Made by a program: the position numbers and the translations under genes. A model generated the notes under the pieces. That model worked only from the letters and a program-made list of their open reading frames with translations, was not told the origin of the DNA and did no database searches. Shown here piece by piece: positions 17,713-27,439 of a stretch of DNA of 64,000 nt (its first letter is position 1; each line of letters opens with the position of its first letter). The stretch lies in the NCBI RefSeq assembly GCF_000787715.1, contig NZ_BBPI01000043.1, forward strand, positions 1-64,000. The letters run 5' to 3'. Origin of the DNA: Sphingomonas parapaucimobilis NBRC 15100 (lineage in GTDB: Bacteria; Pseudomonadota; Alphaproteobacteria; Sphingomonadales; Sphingomonadaceae).

Positions 17713-18372
17713 ATGACCGACGACAGCGTTTCCCGCCTTGCCACCGTCTCCGCCCAGCTTCAGCACGCCGCGAAGCTCGGGCAGCACGCGACCCCGACCC
17801 TGATCGCGGTGTCGAAGACGCATGATGCCGACACGATCCGCCCGCTGCTGGAGGCCGGGCACCGTGTCTTCGGCGAAAACCGGGTGCAGGAGGCTGCCGC
17901 CAAATGGCCCGATCTGCGTGCGGCCTATCCGGGTGTCGAGCTGCACCTGATCGGCCAGCTTCAGTCGAACAAGGCCGCCGACGCCGTCGCGCTGTTCGAT
18001 GTGATCCACACGGTCGACCGCCCCTCGCTGATCGCCGCACTGGCCGAAGCGATGGACAAGAGCGGAAAGCGGCCCGACTGTTTCCTTCAGGTCAATATCG
18101 GCGACGAGGAGCAAAAGGGTGGCTGCGCCATTGCCGAGGCCCCTGCGATGCTGGAGACGGCCCGCAGCGCCGGGCTGCCCATCATCGGCCTGATGGCGAT
18201 CCCGCCGCATGGCCTGGACGCCGCCCCCTATTTCGCACTGCTCGCCAAGATGGCGCGCGAACTGGGGCTGGCGAAGCTCAGCATGGGCATGTCCGAGGAT
18301 TATGAGGTCGCCGCGATGCTCGGCGCCAGCCATGTCCGGGTCGGCAGCGCGCTGTTCGGGGCACGCGCATGA
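17713..18372 (+). CDS. YggS family pyridoxal phosphate homeostasis protein
   Basis: 219 residues, an alanine-racemase-type barrel without catalytic activity. The PLP-binding lysine is K35 in IAVSKTH, followed by the FGENRVQEA motif and, near the C-terminus, LSMGMSEDYEVA. The family keeps PLP and amino-acid/keto-acid pools in balance. It overlaps the next gene by 4 bases (ATGA), so the HAD phosphatase may act in the same setting, perhaps on PLP; that is inference. Confidence 0.93.
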   Translation: MTDDSVSRLATVSAQLQHAAKLGQHATPTLIAVSKTHDADTIRPLLEAGHRVFGENRVQEAAAKWPDLRAAYPGVELHLIGQLQSNKAADAVALFDVIHTVDRPSLIAALAEAMDKSGKRPDCFLQVNIGDEEQKGGCAIAEAPAMLETARSAGLPIIGLMAIPPHGLDAAPYFALLAKMARELGLAKLSMGMSEDYEVAAMLGASHVRVGSALFGARA

Positions 18373-19037
18373 GCCGCTTCGCCGCCCTTCTGTTCGATTT
18401 CGACGGTGTCCTGATCGACAGCGAATATGAAGGCAATCGCCATCTCGGCGAATGGCTGACCGCCAATGGGCACCCCCATACGCCCGAAGAAGCGATGCAC
18501 CATTATATGGGGCTGGCGGGCAAGGACTTCATCGCGGCGATCGAGGGCCGCATCGGCCAAACCCTGCCCGAAAGCTTCTACGAAGCCCGTCGCGCCGAGG
18601 ATATCCGCGCCATGGCCGAGGGCGTGGCGGCGATCGGCGGCGCGGTGGCGTTCGTGAAGTCGCTCCCCGCCGATTTCCCCAAAGCGATCGTCTCGTCCAG
18701 CCCGACCGTCTGGATCGACCAACATCTGCGCCATATCGGTCTGCGCGAGCTGTTCGGCGAGCACATCTATAGCGGCCGCGAGCATGTCACGCGCGGCAAG
18801 CCCGCCCCCGACCTCTATCTCCACGCGGCCGAGCGGCTGGGCGTGCGGATCGCGAATTGCGCGATCCTGGAGGACTCTCCTGTCGGTGCGACCGGCGCGG
18901 TGGCCAGCGGCGGCCATGTCATCGGCATGTGCATGGGCACGCACTGCGCGGTCGGCCACGATCAAAGACTGCGCGACATCGGCGTCGCCGCGATCGCACA
19001 GGATTATGAGGACGTCCGGCGCGAACTGGGGTTCTGA
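18369..19037 (+). CDS. HAD family phosphatase
   Basis: 222 residues, a beta-phosphoglucomutase/phosphoglycolate-type HAD hydrolase. Motif I is FDFDGVLIDS with nucleophile D10 and acid/base D12; motif II is IVSSSP; motif III lysine is in RGKPAPDLYL; motif IV is AILEDSPVG. A helical cap lies between motif I and II. The substrate is a small phosphorylated metabolite that cannot be named from sequence. It is translationally coupled to the YggS gene. Confidence 0.88.
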   Translation: MSRFAALLFDFDGVLIDSEYEGNRHLGEWLTANGHPHTPEEAMHHYMGLAGKDFIAAIEGRIGQTLPESFYEARRAEDIRAMAEGVAAIGGAVAFVKSLPADFPKAIVSSSPTVWIDQHLRHIGLRELFGEHIYSGREHVTRGKPAPDLYLHAAERLGVRIANCAILEDSPVGATGAVASGGHVIGMCMGTHCAVGHDQRLRDIGVAAIAQDYEDVRRELGF

Positions 19038-19042
19038 CCCCC

Positions 19043-19145
19043 ACCTCCGTTCGGCCTGAGCGAAGCCGAAGGCTACGGGAATAAACCTCGTGGCATAGCG
19101 CCGGGTATGCGCTTCGACGTCGCTCAGCCTGAACGGAAAGGAGGG
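19043..19145. repeat. Family A inverted repeat pair
   Basis: Two facing copies of the core CTGAGCGAAG(T/C)CGAAGG and its inverse, at about 19045-19073 and 19111-19140, lie between the convergent ends of the HAD gene and parB. The pair can form a long hairpin in RNA from either strand and may serve as a two-way terminator. Confidence 0.75.
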
Positions 19146-19210
19146 AAGCTCCCCCCTCAAAAATCAAAGGAAAATTGCGCCGGTCCCAGAAGGATGCTGG
19201 CGTATCCCTT

Positions 19211-20134
19211 TCAAATACCCTCACCTGTCAGGCGCTGGCATACCATGTCCAGCTGATCGAGCGTCGAATAGCTCAGGGTCAGCGTCCCCCCCTTCTCGCC
19301 ATGTGCGATACGCACCGACAAGCCGAGCAGATCGGCGAGCTGGCCCTCCAAGGCGGCGATATCGGCATCCGCCGCGTCCTGCCCGGTCGGCACCTTGACG
19401 GCGCCCTTCTCGCCCTCGTCCGAGCCCCTGCGACCGCCACCCTTGGCCTCCCGGGTCAGCTTTTCGGTCTCGCGAACGCTCAAGCCGCGCGCGATGACCT
19501 GATCGGCCAGCGCCTCGACCTCGTTCGCGCCCAGCAGCGCCCGGGCATGGCCCATCGACAGCGCACCGCTAACCACCTGCCCCTGCACCGTATCCGGCAG
19601 TTCGAGCAGGCGCAGCAGGTTGGCGACATGGCTGCGCGACTTGTGGACGATCTTGGCCAGTGCTTCCTGGGTATGGCCGAACTCACCCGCCAGCCGCTGA
19701 TAGGCCTGCGCCTCTTCGATCGCGTTCAGGTCCTGTCGCTGGATATTCTCGATCAGCGCGACTTCTAGCGTCTGGGCATCGTCGAAATCGCGGATGACGA
19801 CCGGCACCTCGTGCAGCCGTGCGCGTTGCGCCGCCCGCCAGCGGCGCTCGCCCGCGACGATCTGATAGTCGCGGCCATGCGGACGCACGACGATCGGCTG
19901 GATCAGTCCCCGTGCCGAGATCGAGGCGGCGAGTTCGTCGAGCGCGGCTTCGTCGAAATGGCGGCGCGGCTGATCGGGATGCGGTTGCAGCGATCCGACG
20001 GGCAGCATACGCACGCCCCCCGGCGTCGGCTGATCGCCCGGCCGGATCGGCGCCTCCCGCGCGATATCCCCGAGCAAGGCGCCCAGACCGCGGCCCAGAC
20101 CGGGACGTGGACGCTTGGCCGTCTCGCCGCTCAT
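19211..20134 (-). CDS. parB: Chromosome partitioning protein ParB
   Basis: 307 residues. It begins with the ParB N-terminal box RPGLGRGLGALLGD that contacts ParA, then the CTPase core LQPHPDQPRRHFDE and GERRWRAAQRA, then a helix-turn-helix (QEALAKIVHKSRSHVANLLRL) and a C-terminal dimer domain. ParB binds parS and slides on DNA as a CTP clamp. Start at the ATG overlapping the parA stop (ATGA). It acts on the three parS sites in this window, at 20977, 23418 and 27440. Confidence 0.96.
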   Translation of the reverse strand: MSGETAKRPRPGLGRGLGALLGDIAREAPIRPGDQPTPGGVRMLPVGSLQPHPDQPRRHFDEAALDELAASISARGLIQPIVVRPHGRDYQIVAGERRWRAAQRARLHEVPVVIRDFDDAQTLEVALIENIQRQDLNAIEEAQAYQRLAGEFGHTQEALAKIVHKSRSHVANLLRLLELPDTVQGQVVSGALSMGHARALLGANEVEALADQVIARGLSVRETEKLTREAKGGGRRGSDEGEKGAVKVPTGQDAADADIAALEGQLADLLGLSVRIAHGEKGGTLTLSYSTLDQLDMVCQRLTGEGI

Positions 20135-20922
20135 GCCGCTGCCGCTCCCGGCTGGCTGCCGAGCGGCAGGCGTGCGATCATTTCGCGAGCCAGCGCGATA
20201 TAGGCCTGACTGCCGACGCAACGATGGTCATAGATCAACGCGGGCAGACCATGGCTGGGTGCCTCCGACAGCCGGACGTTGCGCGGAATCACGGTATCGA
20301 ACACTACACCCCCCAAAACGGCGCGCACATCGGCCGACACCTGGTCGGTCAGCCGGTTGCGTCGGTCATACATCGTCAAGGCTACGCCCAGGATCGCCAG
20401 CCCGGGATTGAACCGCGCGCGGATTCGCTCAACCGTGGTCAGCAGCTGCGACAGTCCTTCCAATGCAAAGAATTCACACTGCAATGGCACGAACAGCGAG
20501 TCGGACGCCACCATGGCGTTGATCGTCAGCAGCCCCAGCGAGGGCGGGCAATCGACCAGGACGATGTCCCAATTGCCCTGCGTCCGGCGCAGCGCATGGT
20601 CCAGCCGGTGGGTCCGATTCTCATAATCGACCAGCTCCAGCTCGGCCCCCGACAGGTCGACCGTGGCGGGCACGACGTCCAGACGGGGCACCTGGCTATG
20701 CACCACCGCGTCGTCGATCCGCGCCTCGCCCAGCAGCACGTGATAGCTGGAAAACATGCGCTGGCTGTTGGGAATGCCCAGCCCCGTCGAGGCATTACCC
20801 TGCGGATCGAGATCGATCAGCAGGACGTTCAGCCCCGTGGCCGCCAAGGCGGTGGCGAGATTGATGGCGCTGGTGGTCTTGCCCACCCCACCCTTCTGGT
20901 TCGCGATGGCAACGCAGATCAT
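20131..20922 (-). CDS. parA: Chromosome partitioning ATPase ParA
   Basis: 263 residues, deviant Walker ATPase: KGGVGKTT at residues 10-17 follows MICVAIANQ, the A' motif is LLIDLDPQGNAS and Walker B is IVLVDCPPSLG. ParA forms a nucleoid gradient that pulls the ParB-parS complex. It overlaps rsmG and parB with ATGA junctions in the conserved order mnmG-rsmG-parA-parB. Confidence 0.97.
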   Translation of the reverse strand: MICVAIANQKGGVGKTTSAINLATALAATGLNVLLIDLDPQGNASTGLGIPNSQRMFSSYHVLLGEARIDDAVVHSQVPRLDVVPATVDLSGAELELVDYENRTHRLDHALRRTQGNWDIVLVDCPPSLGLLTINAMVASDSLFVPLQCEFFALEGLSQLLTTVERIRARFNPGLAILGVALTMYDRRNRLTDQVSADVRAVLGGVVFDTVIPRNVRLSEAPSHGLPALIYDHRCVGSQAYIALAREMIARLPLGSQPGAAAA

Positions 20923-21533
20923 CGGGCCTCTACTCGGTCGAGGATCACGATCGACGATTCCGCCGATGTGATGCTATGTTCCACGTGAAACACGAAGCGC
21001 CATTGCCGCTTGAGGGTCTTGATTTCGCGCTCGTCCAGGCGGCCGCGCGGGAGCAGCCACCGCGTTTCCTGTTTGCCGCAGTGGGCGGCTGCGCGCAAAA
21101 GATTTTCGACTGTCGCTACGGCGCGAGCAGAAATAATATCGGCCTGGAGCGGCACCGCCTCGATCTTGGCAGCATGGACCGTCACCCGGTCCCCCATGCC
21201 GAGCCCGTCGACGCACTCCTGCAGAAACTCCGCCCGCTTTTTGCGCGGTTCCACCAGTGCAACCCGGCCAGGCCAGGCGATGGCGACGATCATGCCGGGA
21301 AAGCCACCACCCGTGCCGATATCGATCCACTGCCCATCGGCCCGGTCGGCCATGGGAATCAGCTGCGCCGAGTCGACCGCATGGCGGCTCCAGATCGTGC
21401 CGATGGTGGAAGGTGAAACCAGATTCTGCTGGTCGTTCTCCACCACCACACGGTCGAGGAACCAGTCGATCCGCGCCGCTGCCTCCTCGCCGAAATGCCG
21501 GACCGCCCAGTCGCGTGCCTGATCCTCGTTCAT
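20919..21533 (-). CDS. rsmG: 16S rRNA (guanine527-N7)-methyltransferase
   Basis: 204 residues, class I SAM-dependent methyltransferase (GidB). The SAM loop is [13 protein letters not shown] (about residues 71-83), followed by [13 protein letters not shown] and ISARAVA. It methylates G527 of 16S rRNA; loss gives low-level streptomycin resistance in other species. The start is the ATG overlapping the mnmG stop. The codons for FHVEH near the C-terminus double as a parS site. Confidence 0.95.
   Translation of the reverse strand: MNEDQARDWAVRHFGEEAAARIDWFLDRVVVENDQQNLVSPSTIGTIWSRHAVDSAQLIPMADRADGQWIDIGTGGGFPGMIVAIAWPGRVALVEPRKKRAEFLQECVDGLGMGDRVTVHAAKIEAVPLQADIISARAVATVENLLRAAAHCGKQETRWLLPRGRLDEREIKTLKRQWRFVFHVEHSITSAESSIVILDRVEAR
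20977..20992. promoter_or_regulatory. parS site inside rsmG
   Basis: TGTTCCACGTGAAACA, a 16-base near-palindrome identical in style to alphaproteobacterial parS. It lies within the 3' end of rsmG, 55 bases from the parA start codon, so ParB loading here could also affect parAB expression. Confidence 0.92.
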
Positions 21534-23365
21534 GCGGCGACCTTTCGAGCGTAGAGAAGCACTGCCGACAGGGCAGCGGGAGTAATGCCGCGAATGCGCG
21601 ACGCCGCCGCCAGCGTGGCAGGACGTGAAAGGCTGAGCCGGTCGATCATTTCCTGCGACAAGCCGGGGATGGCGGCATAGTCGAGCGCGGGCGATAGCAG
21701 GATCTGTTCGTCGGCCCGGAGACGTGCGACCTCCTCCGCCTGCCGTTCGACATAGGGAGCGTAACGCGCATCCTCCAGCGTCTCGGCCACCACTGCCGGA
21801 TCGCAACCCTCGGCAGCGTCGGGGGCGACATGCGCCAATGTCACGCCGTCGAAGCGCAGCCACTCATAGGCCGTCCGTCGCGCGCCATCCTGCGCAATAG
21901 CGGCACCGCCGCGTGCCAGATCGGACGCAGTGCGGACCACCGACAGCCGTTCGCGCAATAACGCCTGCTGCGCCTGCCGCCGCTGCCGATGCGCCAATCG
22001 TGCATCCGACAGGCACCCGGCGGCTTCGGCTATGCTGCCCAATCGCGTCTCGGCATTGTCCGCGCGCAGCGACAGGCGATACTCGGCCCGGGCGGTCAGC
22101 ATACGATAAGGCTCGGTCACGCCTTGCAACACCAGATCGTCGATCATCACGCCGAGATAGCTCGACGCCCGGTCGAGGATCACGGGCGACAGGTCACAGG
22201 CATGCGCCGCCGCATTGAGCCCGGCGATCAGCCCCTGCCCCGCCGCTTCCTCATAGCCGGTCGTGCCATTGATCTGACCGGCGCAGAACACCCCCGCCAG
22301 CGCCCCCAGCCCCAACCGTGCATCAAGCGCGCGCGGATCGATATGATCATATTCGACGGCATAGCCGGGCAGTGTGATGACTGCCCGCTCCAGCCCCGGC
22401 ATGGAGGCGATCATCGCCGCCTGCACATCGGTCGGCAGCGAGGTCGACAAGCCGTTGGGATAGACCAAAGGATCGTCCAGCCCTTCCGGCTCCAGGAAGA
22501 TCTGATGGCTGTCGCGGTCGGCGAAGCGCTTGATCTTGTCCTCGATCGACGGGCAATAGCGCGGCCCGTTCGCCTCGATCGCGCCGGTGAACAGCGGCGA
22601 GCGGTGGAACGCCGCCGCGATGATCGCATGGGTTTCTTCGGTGGTACGGGTGATCGCGCAGGCGATCTGCGGCAGCGGCCGCGCCGCCGTCATCGGCGAC
22701 ATGGTCCACGGATCGGTATCGCTGGGCTGCTCGTCCAGCTTCGCCCAGTCGATGGTGCGGCCATCGAGACGCGGCGGTGTGCCGGTCTTCATCCGCGCCA
22801 TGGGCAGGCCCAGGGCACGCAGCTGTTCCGCCATCCGGGTGGCCGCCCGCTCGCCGATACGTCCGCCGAGATGGCGCTCTTCGCCGCGGAACAGCCGCCC
22901 GCCGAGGAAGGTCCCGGTCGCCAATACCACTGCCCGCGCCGACAGGATCGAGCCATCGGCCAGTTGCACGCCAGCAACCCGATCGCCTTCGAGGACCAGC
23001 GCCTCCGCCTCGCCCTCGACGATGGTCAGGTTCGGTTGCGCGGCGAGCATCGCCTGGATCGCTGCGGCATAGCGACGACGGTCCGCCTGGACGCGCGGAC
23101 CTTGCACCGCCGTGCCCTTGCTCCGATTGAGCATACGATAATGGATCGCGCCCTGATCTGCCGCACAGGCCATCAGCCCGTCAAAGGCGTCGACCTCGCG
23201 CACGATATGGCCCTTCCCCAATCCACCGATAGCGGGATTGCAGGACATGGCGCCCAGGCCATGACGATCGAAGGACAAGAGGGCCGTCCGCGCACCCCGG
23301 CGCGCAGCCGCCGCAGCGGCTTCGGTTCCCGCGTGACCACCACCGATCACTACGACATCAAACAT
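21530..23365 (-). CDS. mnmG: tRNA uridine-5-carboxymethylaminomethyl modification enzyme MnmG
   Basis: 611 residues. The FAD loop [11 protein letters not shown] starts at residue 7, [14 protein letters not shown] follows, and [12 protein letters not shown] and [16 protein letters not shown] are conserved GidA signatures. With MnmE it installs the cmnm5 group on wobble U34 of several tRNAs. It is coupled to rsmG by ATGA and separated from mnmE by a 69-base gap that carries a parS site. Confidence 0.97.
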   Translation of the reverse strand: MFDVVVIGGGHAGTEAAAAAARRGARTALLSFDRHGLGAMSCNPAIGGLGKGHIVREVDAFDGLMACAADQGAIHYRMLNRSKGTAVQGPRVQADRRRYAAAIQAMLAAQPNLTIVEGEAEALVLEGDRVAGVQLADGSILSARAVVLATGTFLGGRLFRGEERHLGGRIGERAATRMAEQLRALGLPMARMKTGTPPRLDGRTIDWAKLDEQPSDTDPWTMSPMTAARPLPQIACAITRTTEETHAIIAAAFHRSPLFTGAIEANGPRYCPSIEDKIKRFADRDSHQIFLEPEGLDDPLVYPNGLSTSLPTDVQAAMIASMPGLERAVITLPGYAVEYDHIDPRALDARLGLGALAGVFCAGQINGTTGYEEAAGQGLIAGLNAAAHACDLSPVILDRASSYLGVMIDDLVLQGVTEPYRMLTARAEYRLSLRADNAETRLGSIAEAAGCLSDARLAHRQRRQAQQALLRERLSVVRTASDLARGGAAIAQDGARRTAYEWLRFDGVTLAHVAPDAAEGCDPAVVAETLEDARYAPYVERQAEEVARLRADEQILLSPALDYAAIPGLSQEMIDRLSLSRPATLAAASRIRGITPAALSAVLLYARKVAA

Positions 23366-23417
23366 GCCCCCGCCCTACCGGAAGGACTGGGCAGCGTCAA
23401 AGCGATTGCAGGGTCAA

Positions 23418-23433
23418 CGTTCCACGTGGAACA
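23418..23433. promoter_or_regulatory. parS site between mnmE and mnmG
   Basis: CGTTCCACGTGGAACA differs from the perfect palindrome of the 27440 site only at the first base. It lies one base from the mnmE stop codon, in the gap ahead of mnmG. Confidence 0.9.
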
Positions 23434-23434
23434 C

Positions 23435-24721
23435 TCACTTGCCTAGGCAGAAGCGTCCAAACAGCGCATCGAGCATCGTTTCGGTGGCACTGACGCCCAG
23501 CACTTCCGCCAGCGCCTGTCGTGCCACCCGCAATTCCTCAGCGATCAAAAGAACGTCATCGGTCTGCGTCGCGATCAGGGTATTGGCGGCCCGGCGGCAC
23601 TGCTCCTGCTGATGCCTTTTGAACCCGACCGCATCTTCACGCGGCAATAGCGCAGCGCTGGTCTCTGCAATCGCGTCCCAGACACTGGCCACACTGGCCC
23701 CGTCATCCCGTCGCACCGCCAGCTGCCTGCCCTCGGGCAACCCCTCCCTCCCCGGCAGATCCGCACGCGAATGGAGCCAGATCGCATCGTCACGCGGCGG
23801 AGGCGCATCGGCCATCCACAACAAGATGTCCGCCTGGCGGATCGCTTCCTGCGCACGGGTGACGCCGATCGCTTCGATCACATCGTCGGTATCCTCGGCC
23901 AGACCGGCGGTGTCGGTCAGCACATAGGCGACACCACCCCGCAAGACGCTCGCCTCGATCCTGTCGCGGGTCGTCCCCGCGATCGGCGAGACGATCGCGG
24001 CCTCACGCTCGGCCAAAAGGTTGAGCAGGGTCGACTTGCCGCTATTGGGCGGCCCGGCCAACACGACGCGGATGCCATCATGAAGCCGGTCGACCGGCGG
24101 CCGCGCGACCACCTCCAGCATCGCGATGGCCAGGTCATGCATCTCGCCCTTGATCCGCGCCACCGCTGCCTGGTCGAGCGGCACATCATCCTCTTCGGCG
24201 AAATCGAGCATCGCCTCGATCATCGCCGACAGCATCGTCAGCCGGTCCATCCAGCCGCGCACCGCCTGGCTGACCCGGCCCTCGACCGCGCCGATGGCGG
24301 CCCGGCGCTGCCGCTCGGTCTGGGCCTCGAGCAGATCGGCCAGCCCTTCCGCCTCCGCCAGATCGATCCGGCCATGGAGAAGCGCGCGCCGAGTGAACTC
24401 GCCCGGCTCGGCGCGGCGGACGCCCGGCTGTTCGGCCAAGGCCCGCTCGACCGCCGCCACGACCGCACGACCGCCATGGCAATGCAGCTCGACCAGATCC
24501 TCACCCGTCGCGGTCGCCGGGCCGGGGAAGCAGAGCAGCAGCGCCGAATCCAACACCGCCCCCATTCCATCCCGCAACGTCCGCAGGCTGGCCCGGCGCG
24601 CCGGGGGCAGCCGCCCGCCCAGCCGCTCGGCCGCTGCGAAGGCTGCCGGGCCGCTCACCCGGATCACGGCGATGGCGGCGGGCGGCTGTCCGCTGGAAAC
24701 GGCGAAGATCGTGTCGGACAT
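23435..24721 (-). CDS. mnmE: tRNA modification GTPase MnmE
   Basis: 428 residues, slightly short compared with about 454 in E. coli. N-terminal tetrahydrofolate-binding domain (TIFAVSSGQPPAAIAVIRVSGP), helical domain, and an inserted G domain with G1 GPPNSGKST, G2/switch GTTRD and G3 DTAG. The C-terminus ends FGRFCLGK, the family's catalytic-cysteine tail. It partners MnmG. The ATG at 24721 fits the conserved N-terminus; the frame is open further upstream. DUF6489 ends 8 bases before it. Confidence 0.96.
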   Translation of the reverse strand: MSDTIFAVSSGQPPAAIAVIRVSGPAAFAAAERLGGRLPPARRASLRTLRDGMGAVLDSALLLCFPGPATATGEDLVELHCHGGRAVVAAVERALAEQPGVRRAEPGEFTRRALLHGRIDLAEAEGLADLLEAQTERQRRAAIGAVEGRVSQAVRGWMDRLTMLSAMIEAMLDFAEEDDVPLDQAAVARIKGEMHDLAIAMLEVVARPPVDRLHDGIRVVLAGPPNSGKSTLLNLLAEREAAIVSPIAGTTRDRIEASVLRGGVAYVLTDTAGLAEDTDDVIEAIGVTRAQEAIRQADILLWMADAPPPRDDAIWLHSRADLPGREGLPEGRQLAVRRDDGASVASVWDAIAETSAALLPREDAVGFKRHQQEQCRRAANTLIATQTDDVLLIAEELRVARQALAEVLGVSATETMLDALFGRFCLGK

Positions 24722-24729
24722 GCTGGGGA

Positions 24730-24954
24730 TCAGCCCTTCTGCCCTTCGAACATCCGGCGCCACATGGTCATGCTCGCCTCGCCCATCGGCGCCCAGTTGC
24801 GCATCATCGCCTCGATCATCTCGGGCTTTACGCCGGACTGCATCGTGTCGAGCATCATCTGGACATAGCGTTCATGGATCGGCGTCAGGTCGGGCAGGCC
24901 CATGGCGCGGCGCGCCTCCTCGGGCGTGCAGTCGATTTCCACATTCACTTTCAC
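24730..24954 (-). CDS. DUF6489 family small protein
   Basis: 74 residues from GTG at 24954, with GGAG 8 bases upstream. The product starts VKVNVEIDCTPEEARRAMGLPD and continues with the helix VQMMLDTMQSGVKPEMIEAMMRNW, a compact cytoplasmic helical protein. The family occurs in alphaproteobacteria, often near mnmE or phasin genes; function unknown. It is probably the first gene of the run down to parB. Confidence 0.8.
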   Translation of the reverse strand: MKVNVEIDCTPEEARRAMGLPDLTPIHERYVQMMLDTMQSGVKPEMIEAMMRNWAPMGEASMTMWRRMFEGQKG

Positions 24955-25024
24955 AAGCCATTCTCCATCACGCGACCAACTGAGGCATAAGGCGTTATCG
25001 TCGCGACGACCACAGGAGACCCGC

Positions 25025-25726
25025 ATGACTGCCACCAAGACCATCGCCGCCACGCAGGGCGAAGGCCAGTTCAACGCCTATTATGCCGAGCCGGAGGGTC
25101 AGCCGACCGCCGCGATCATCGTCATCCAGGAAATCTTCGGCGTGAATGCGGGCATCCGCCGCAAATGCGATACGCTGGCCGAGGCGGGCTATCTGGCCGT
25201 CGCACCCGACCTTTTCCACAAGATCGCGCCGGGCATCGAGCTGGACCCCGACATCCCCAATGAGATGCAACAGGCGCTCAACCTGATGGGCCAGTTCGAT
25301 CAGGATGGCGGCATCCGCGATATCGAGGCGACCATCAAGGCGATCCGCGCCGAGCATGGTCCGGACACCAAGGTCGGTGTCGTCGGCTATTGCCTGGGCG
25401 GCCGACTGGCCTTCATGACCGCCGCGCGGACGGATGTGGATGCCAGTGTCGGCTATTATGGCGTCGGTATCGACGGCCTGCTGGGCGAGAAGAACGCGAT
25501 CGCCAAGCCGGTCCTGCTCCACGTTCCGGAGGAAGATCACTTCGTCGACAAGGATGCGCAGAAGCGGATGCACGAGGGGCTGGACGACCACCCCAAGGTC
25601 ACGTTGTACGATTATGCGGGTGAGGATCACGGCTTCGCGACCGAATTCGGTCAACGTCGGTCGGACGAGTCGGCCAAGCTGGCGGACGAACGCACCATGG
25701 CGTTCTTCGCCGAGCATCTCCGCTGA
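25025..25726 (+). CDS. Dienelactone hydrolase family protein
   Basis: 233 residues, alpha/beta hydrolase with a cysteine nucleophile: C123 in GYCLGG, D171 in EEDHFVD and H202 in EDHGF form the expected triad. The start EGQFNAYYAEPEG and VIQEIFGVNAGIR are typical of carboxymethylenebutenolidase-like enzymes. The physiological substrate is unknown; many members are general lactone or ester hydrolases. CAGGAGACCCGC precedes the ATG. It is divergent from DUF6489 and convergent with lysS. Confidence 0.88.
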   Translation: MTATKTIAATQGEGQFNAYYAEPEGQPTAAIIVIQEIFGVNAGIRRKCDTLAEAGYLAVAPDLFHKIAPGIELDPDIPNEMQQALNLMGQFDQDGGIRDIEATIKAIRAEHGPDTKVGVVGYCLGGRLAFMTAARTDVDASVGYYGVGIDGLLGEKNAIAKPVLLHVPEEDHFVDKDAQKRMHEGLDDHPKVTLYDYAGEDHGFATEFGQRRSDESAKLADERTMAFFAEHLR

Positions 25727-25730
25727 TACG

Positions 25731-25762
25731 AAAAAGGGGGGAGCCTGCCGCTCCCCCCTTCC
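25731..25762. terminator. Two-way terminator between dienelactone hydrolase gene and lysS
   Basis: AAAAAGGGGGGAGC and GCTCCCCCCTT form a strong stem over a CTGCC loop. The A-run on the left gives a T-run on the minus strand, so it suits lysS as well as the plus-strand gene. Confidence 0.8.
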
Positions 25763-25765
25763 CTG

Positions 25766-27340
25766 TTATGCTGCCTTGGCTAGGGCCTCGGCGATCAGTT
25801 TGCGGCTGTTATCCGCACCGTAAAGCGCGATGAAGCTGCCCATGCGCGGCCCCTGCGCCGAACCCAGCAGCGTCTCGTACAGCGCCTTGAACCAGTCACG
25901 CAGCGACGGGAAGGCGTCGGTCTTACCGATCTCATAGACGATGTTCTGGATATCCTCGGCCGTCGCCCCCGCCGGGAGCGCGGCGAGTTGCGTGTCCAGC
26001 TGGCGCAGCGCCTCGGCTTCATGCGGCTCGGGCGCGCGGCGCTGGAGCGTGGGCGCGACGAAGTCGCGGGCATAGGCCAGCGCATGGTCGATCAGCCGGT
26101 CCAGTTCCGGATACTTTTCGGCCGAGGCTTCGGGCACGTAATTGGCAAGATAGCCCCAGACCTGCTCCTTGGTCGCCTCCCCCATCACGCCGACAAGGTT
26201 GAGCAGCAACCCGAACGTCACCGGCAGCTCACCCTGGGGCAGCTTGCCATCATGGATGTGATGCACCGGATTGCCCAGCTGCTCCTTGAGCGACTGGGTC
26301 GGGTAGTTGGTGCGGAACTGCCAATATTCGTCCACCGCGCGCGGGATCACACCCATGTGCAGCTGCTTGGCCTTTTTGGGTTCACGATAGGCGAAGAAGG
26401 CCAGGCTCTCCTCCGGCCCATAGGTCAGCCACTGGTCGAGGCTGAGGCCATTGCCCTTCGACTTGGAGATCTTCTCGCCATGTTCGTCAAGGAACATCTC
26501 ATAGTTGAAGCCCTCGGGCGGGCGCCCGCCGAGGACGCGCGCGATCTTGGACGACTGGGTAACCGAGTCGATCAGGTCCTTGCCCGCCATCTCATAATCC
26601 ACACCCAGCGCGACCCAGCGCATCGCCCAGTCGACCTTCCATTGCAGCTTGGACAGGCCGCCCAGTGCCGACTGGACGATCCGCTCGCCCTCATCCTCGA
26701 AGGCGATCAGGCCCGCCTCGGCGTCGACCACCTCGACCGGCACCTGCAACACGATGCCCGACTTCGGGCTGATCGGCAGGACGGGCGAATAGGTCGCGCG
26801 GCGCTCGGCACGCAGCGTCGGAAGCATCACATCCTGGATGCCCTGGAAATGCTTGAGCACCAGCCGCAGCGCATCGTCGAATCGGCCCGAGGTGTAATAT
26901 TCGGTCGACGAAGCGAACTCGTAATCGAAGCCATAGCGGTCGAGAAACTGACGCAGCAGCGCGTTGTTGTGCGCGGCGAAACTGTCGAACTTCTCAAACG
27001 GATCGGGCACCTGGGTCAGCGGCTTGCCGAGATGGGTCCGCAGCATGTCCTGGTTGGGCACATTGTCCGGCACCTTGCGCAGACCGTCCATGTCATCCGA
27101 AAAGGCGATCAGCCGGGTCTTCTGGTCGGACAGCGCATGAAAGGCGTTGCGGACCATGGTCGTGCGCAGCACTTCGTTGAACGTGCCGATATGCGGGAGC
27201 CCTGAGGGACCATAGCCCGTCTCGAACAGGATCGGCGCACCGCCCGGCTTGCCGTCGGGATAGCGTTTGAGGAGCTTGCGAGCCTCCTCATAGGGCCAGG
27301 CCTTGGACTCGAGAGCGGTGGAGCGGAGTTCGTCTATCAT
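25766..27340 (-). CDS. lysS: Lysine--tRNA ligase, class I
   Basis: 524 residues. This is the archaeal-type class I LysRS used by most alphaproteobacteria, not the class II enzyme: the HIGH element is PHIGTFNE near residues 49-56 and KISKSKG lies near 289-295. ATG at 27340 chosen because MIDELRSTALESKAWPYEEA starts the family alignment; the frame continues upstream without a good ribosome site. It is a monocistronic gene. Confidence 0.96.
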   Translation of the reverse strand: MIDELRSTALESKAWPYEEARKLLKRYPDGKPGGAPILFETGYGPSGLPHIGTFNEVLRTTMVRNAFHALSDQKTRLIAFSDDMDGLRKVPDNVPNQDMLRTHLGKPLTQVPDPFEKFDSFAAHNNALLRQFLDRYGFDYEFASSTEYYTSGRFDDALRLVLKHFQGIQDVMLPTLRAERRATYSPVLPISPKSGIVLQVPVEVVDAEAGLIAFEDEGERIVQSALGGLSKLQWKVDWAMRWVALGVDYEMAGKDLIDSVTQSSKIARVLGGRPPEGFNYEMFLDEHGEKISKSKGNGLSLDQWLTYGPEESLAFFAYREPKKAKQLHMGVIPRAVDEYWQFRTNYPTQSLKEQLGNPVHHIHDGKLPQGELPVTFGLLLNLVGVMGEATKEQVWGYLANYVPEASAEKYPELDRLIDHALAYARDFVAPTLQRRAPEPHEAEALRQLDTQLAALPAGATAEDIQNIVYEIGKTDAFPSLRDWFKALYETLLGSAQGPRMGSFIALYGADNSRKLIAEALAKAA

Positions 27341-27421
27341 GGCTTTGCCTGTGGCAAGCCGGGGCGTGATGCACAATGTATTTTGCGATTTCCACGATAT
27401 GCTCGCACTTCATGCACAGGG

Positions 27422-27430
27422 TTATCCACA
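27422..27430 (+). promoter_or_regulatory. DnaA box beside parS
   Basis: TTATCCACA, a perfect DnaA-box consensus, lies 9 bases before the parS palindrome, preceded by a near-match TCATGCACA at 27410. Confidence 0.7.
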
Positions 27431-27439
27431 GATCGAGCT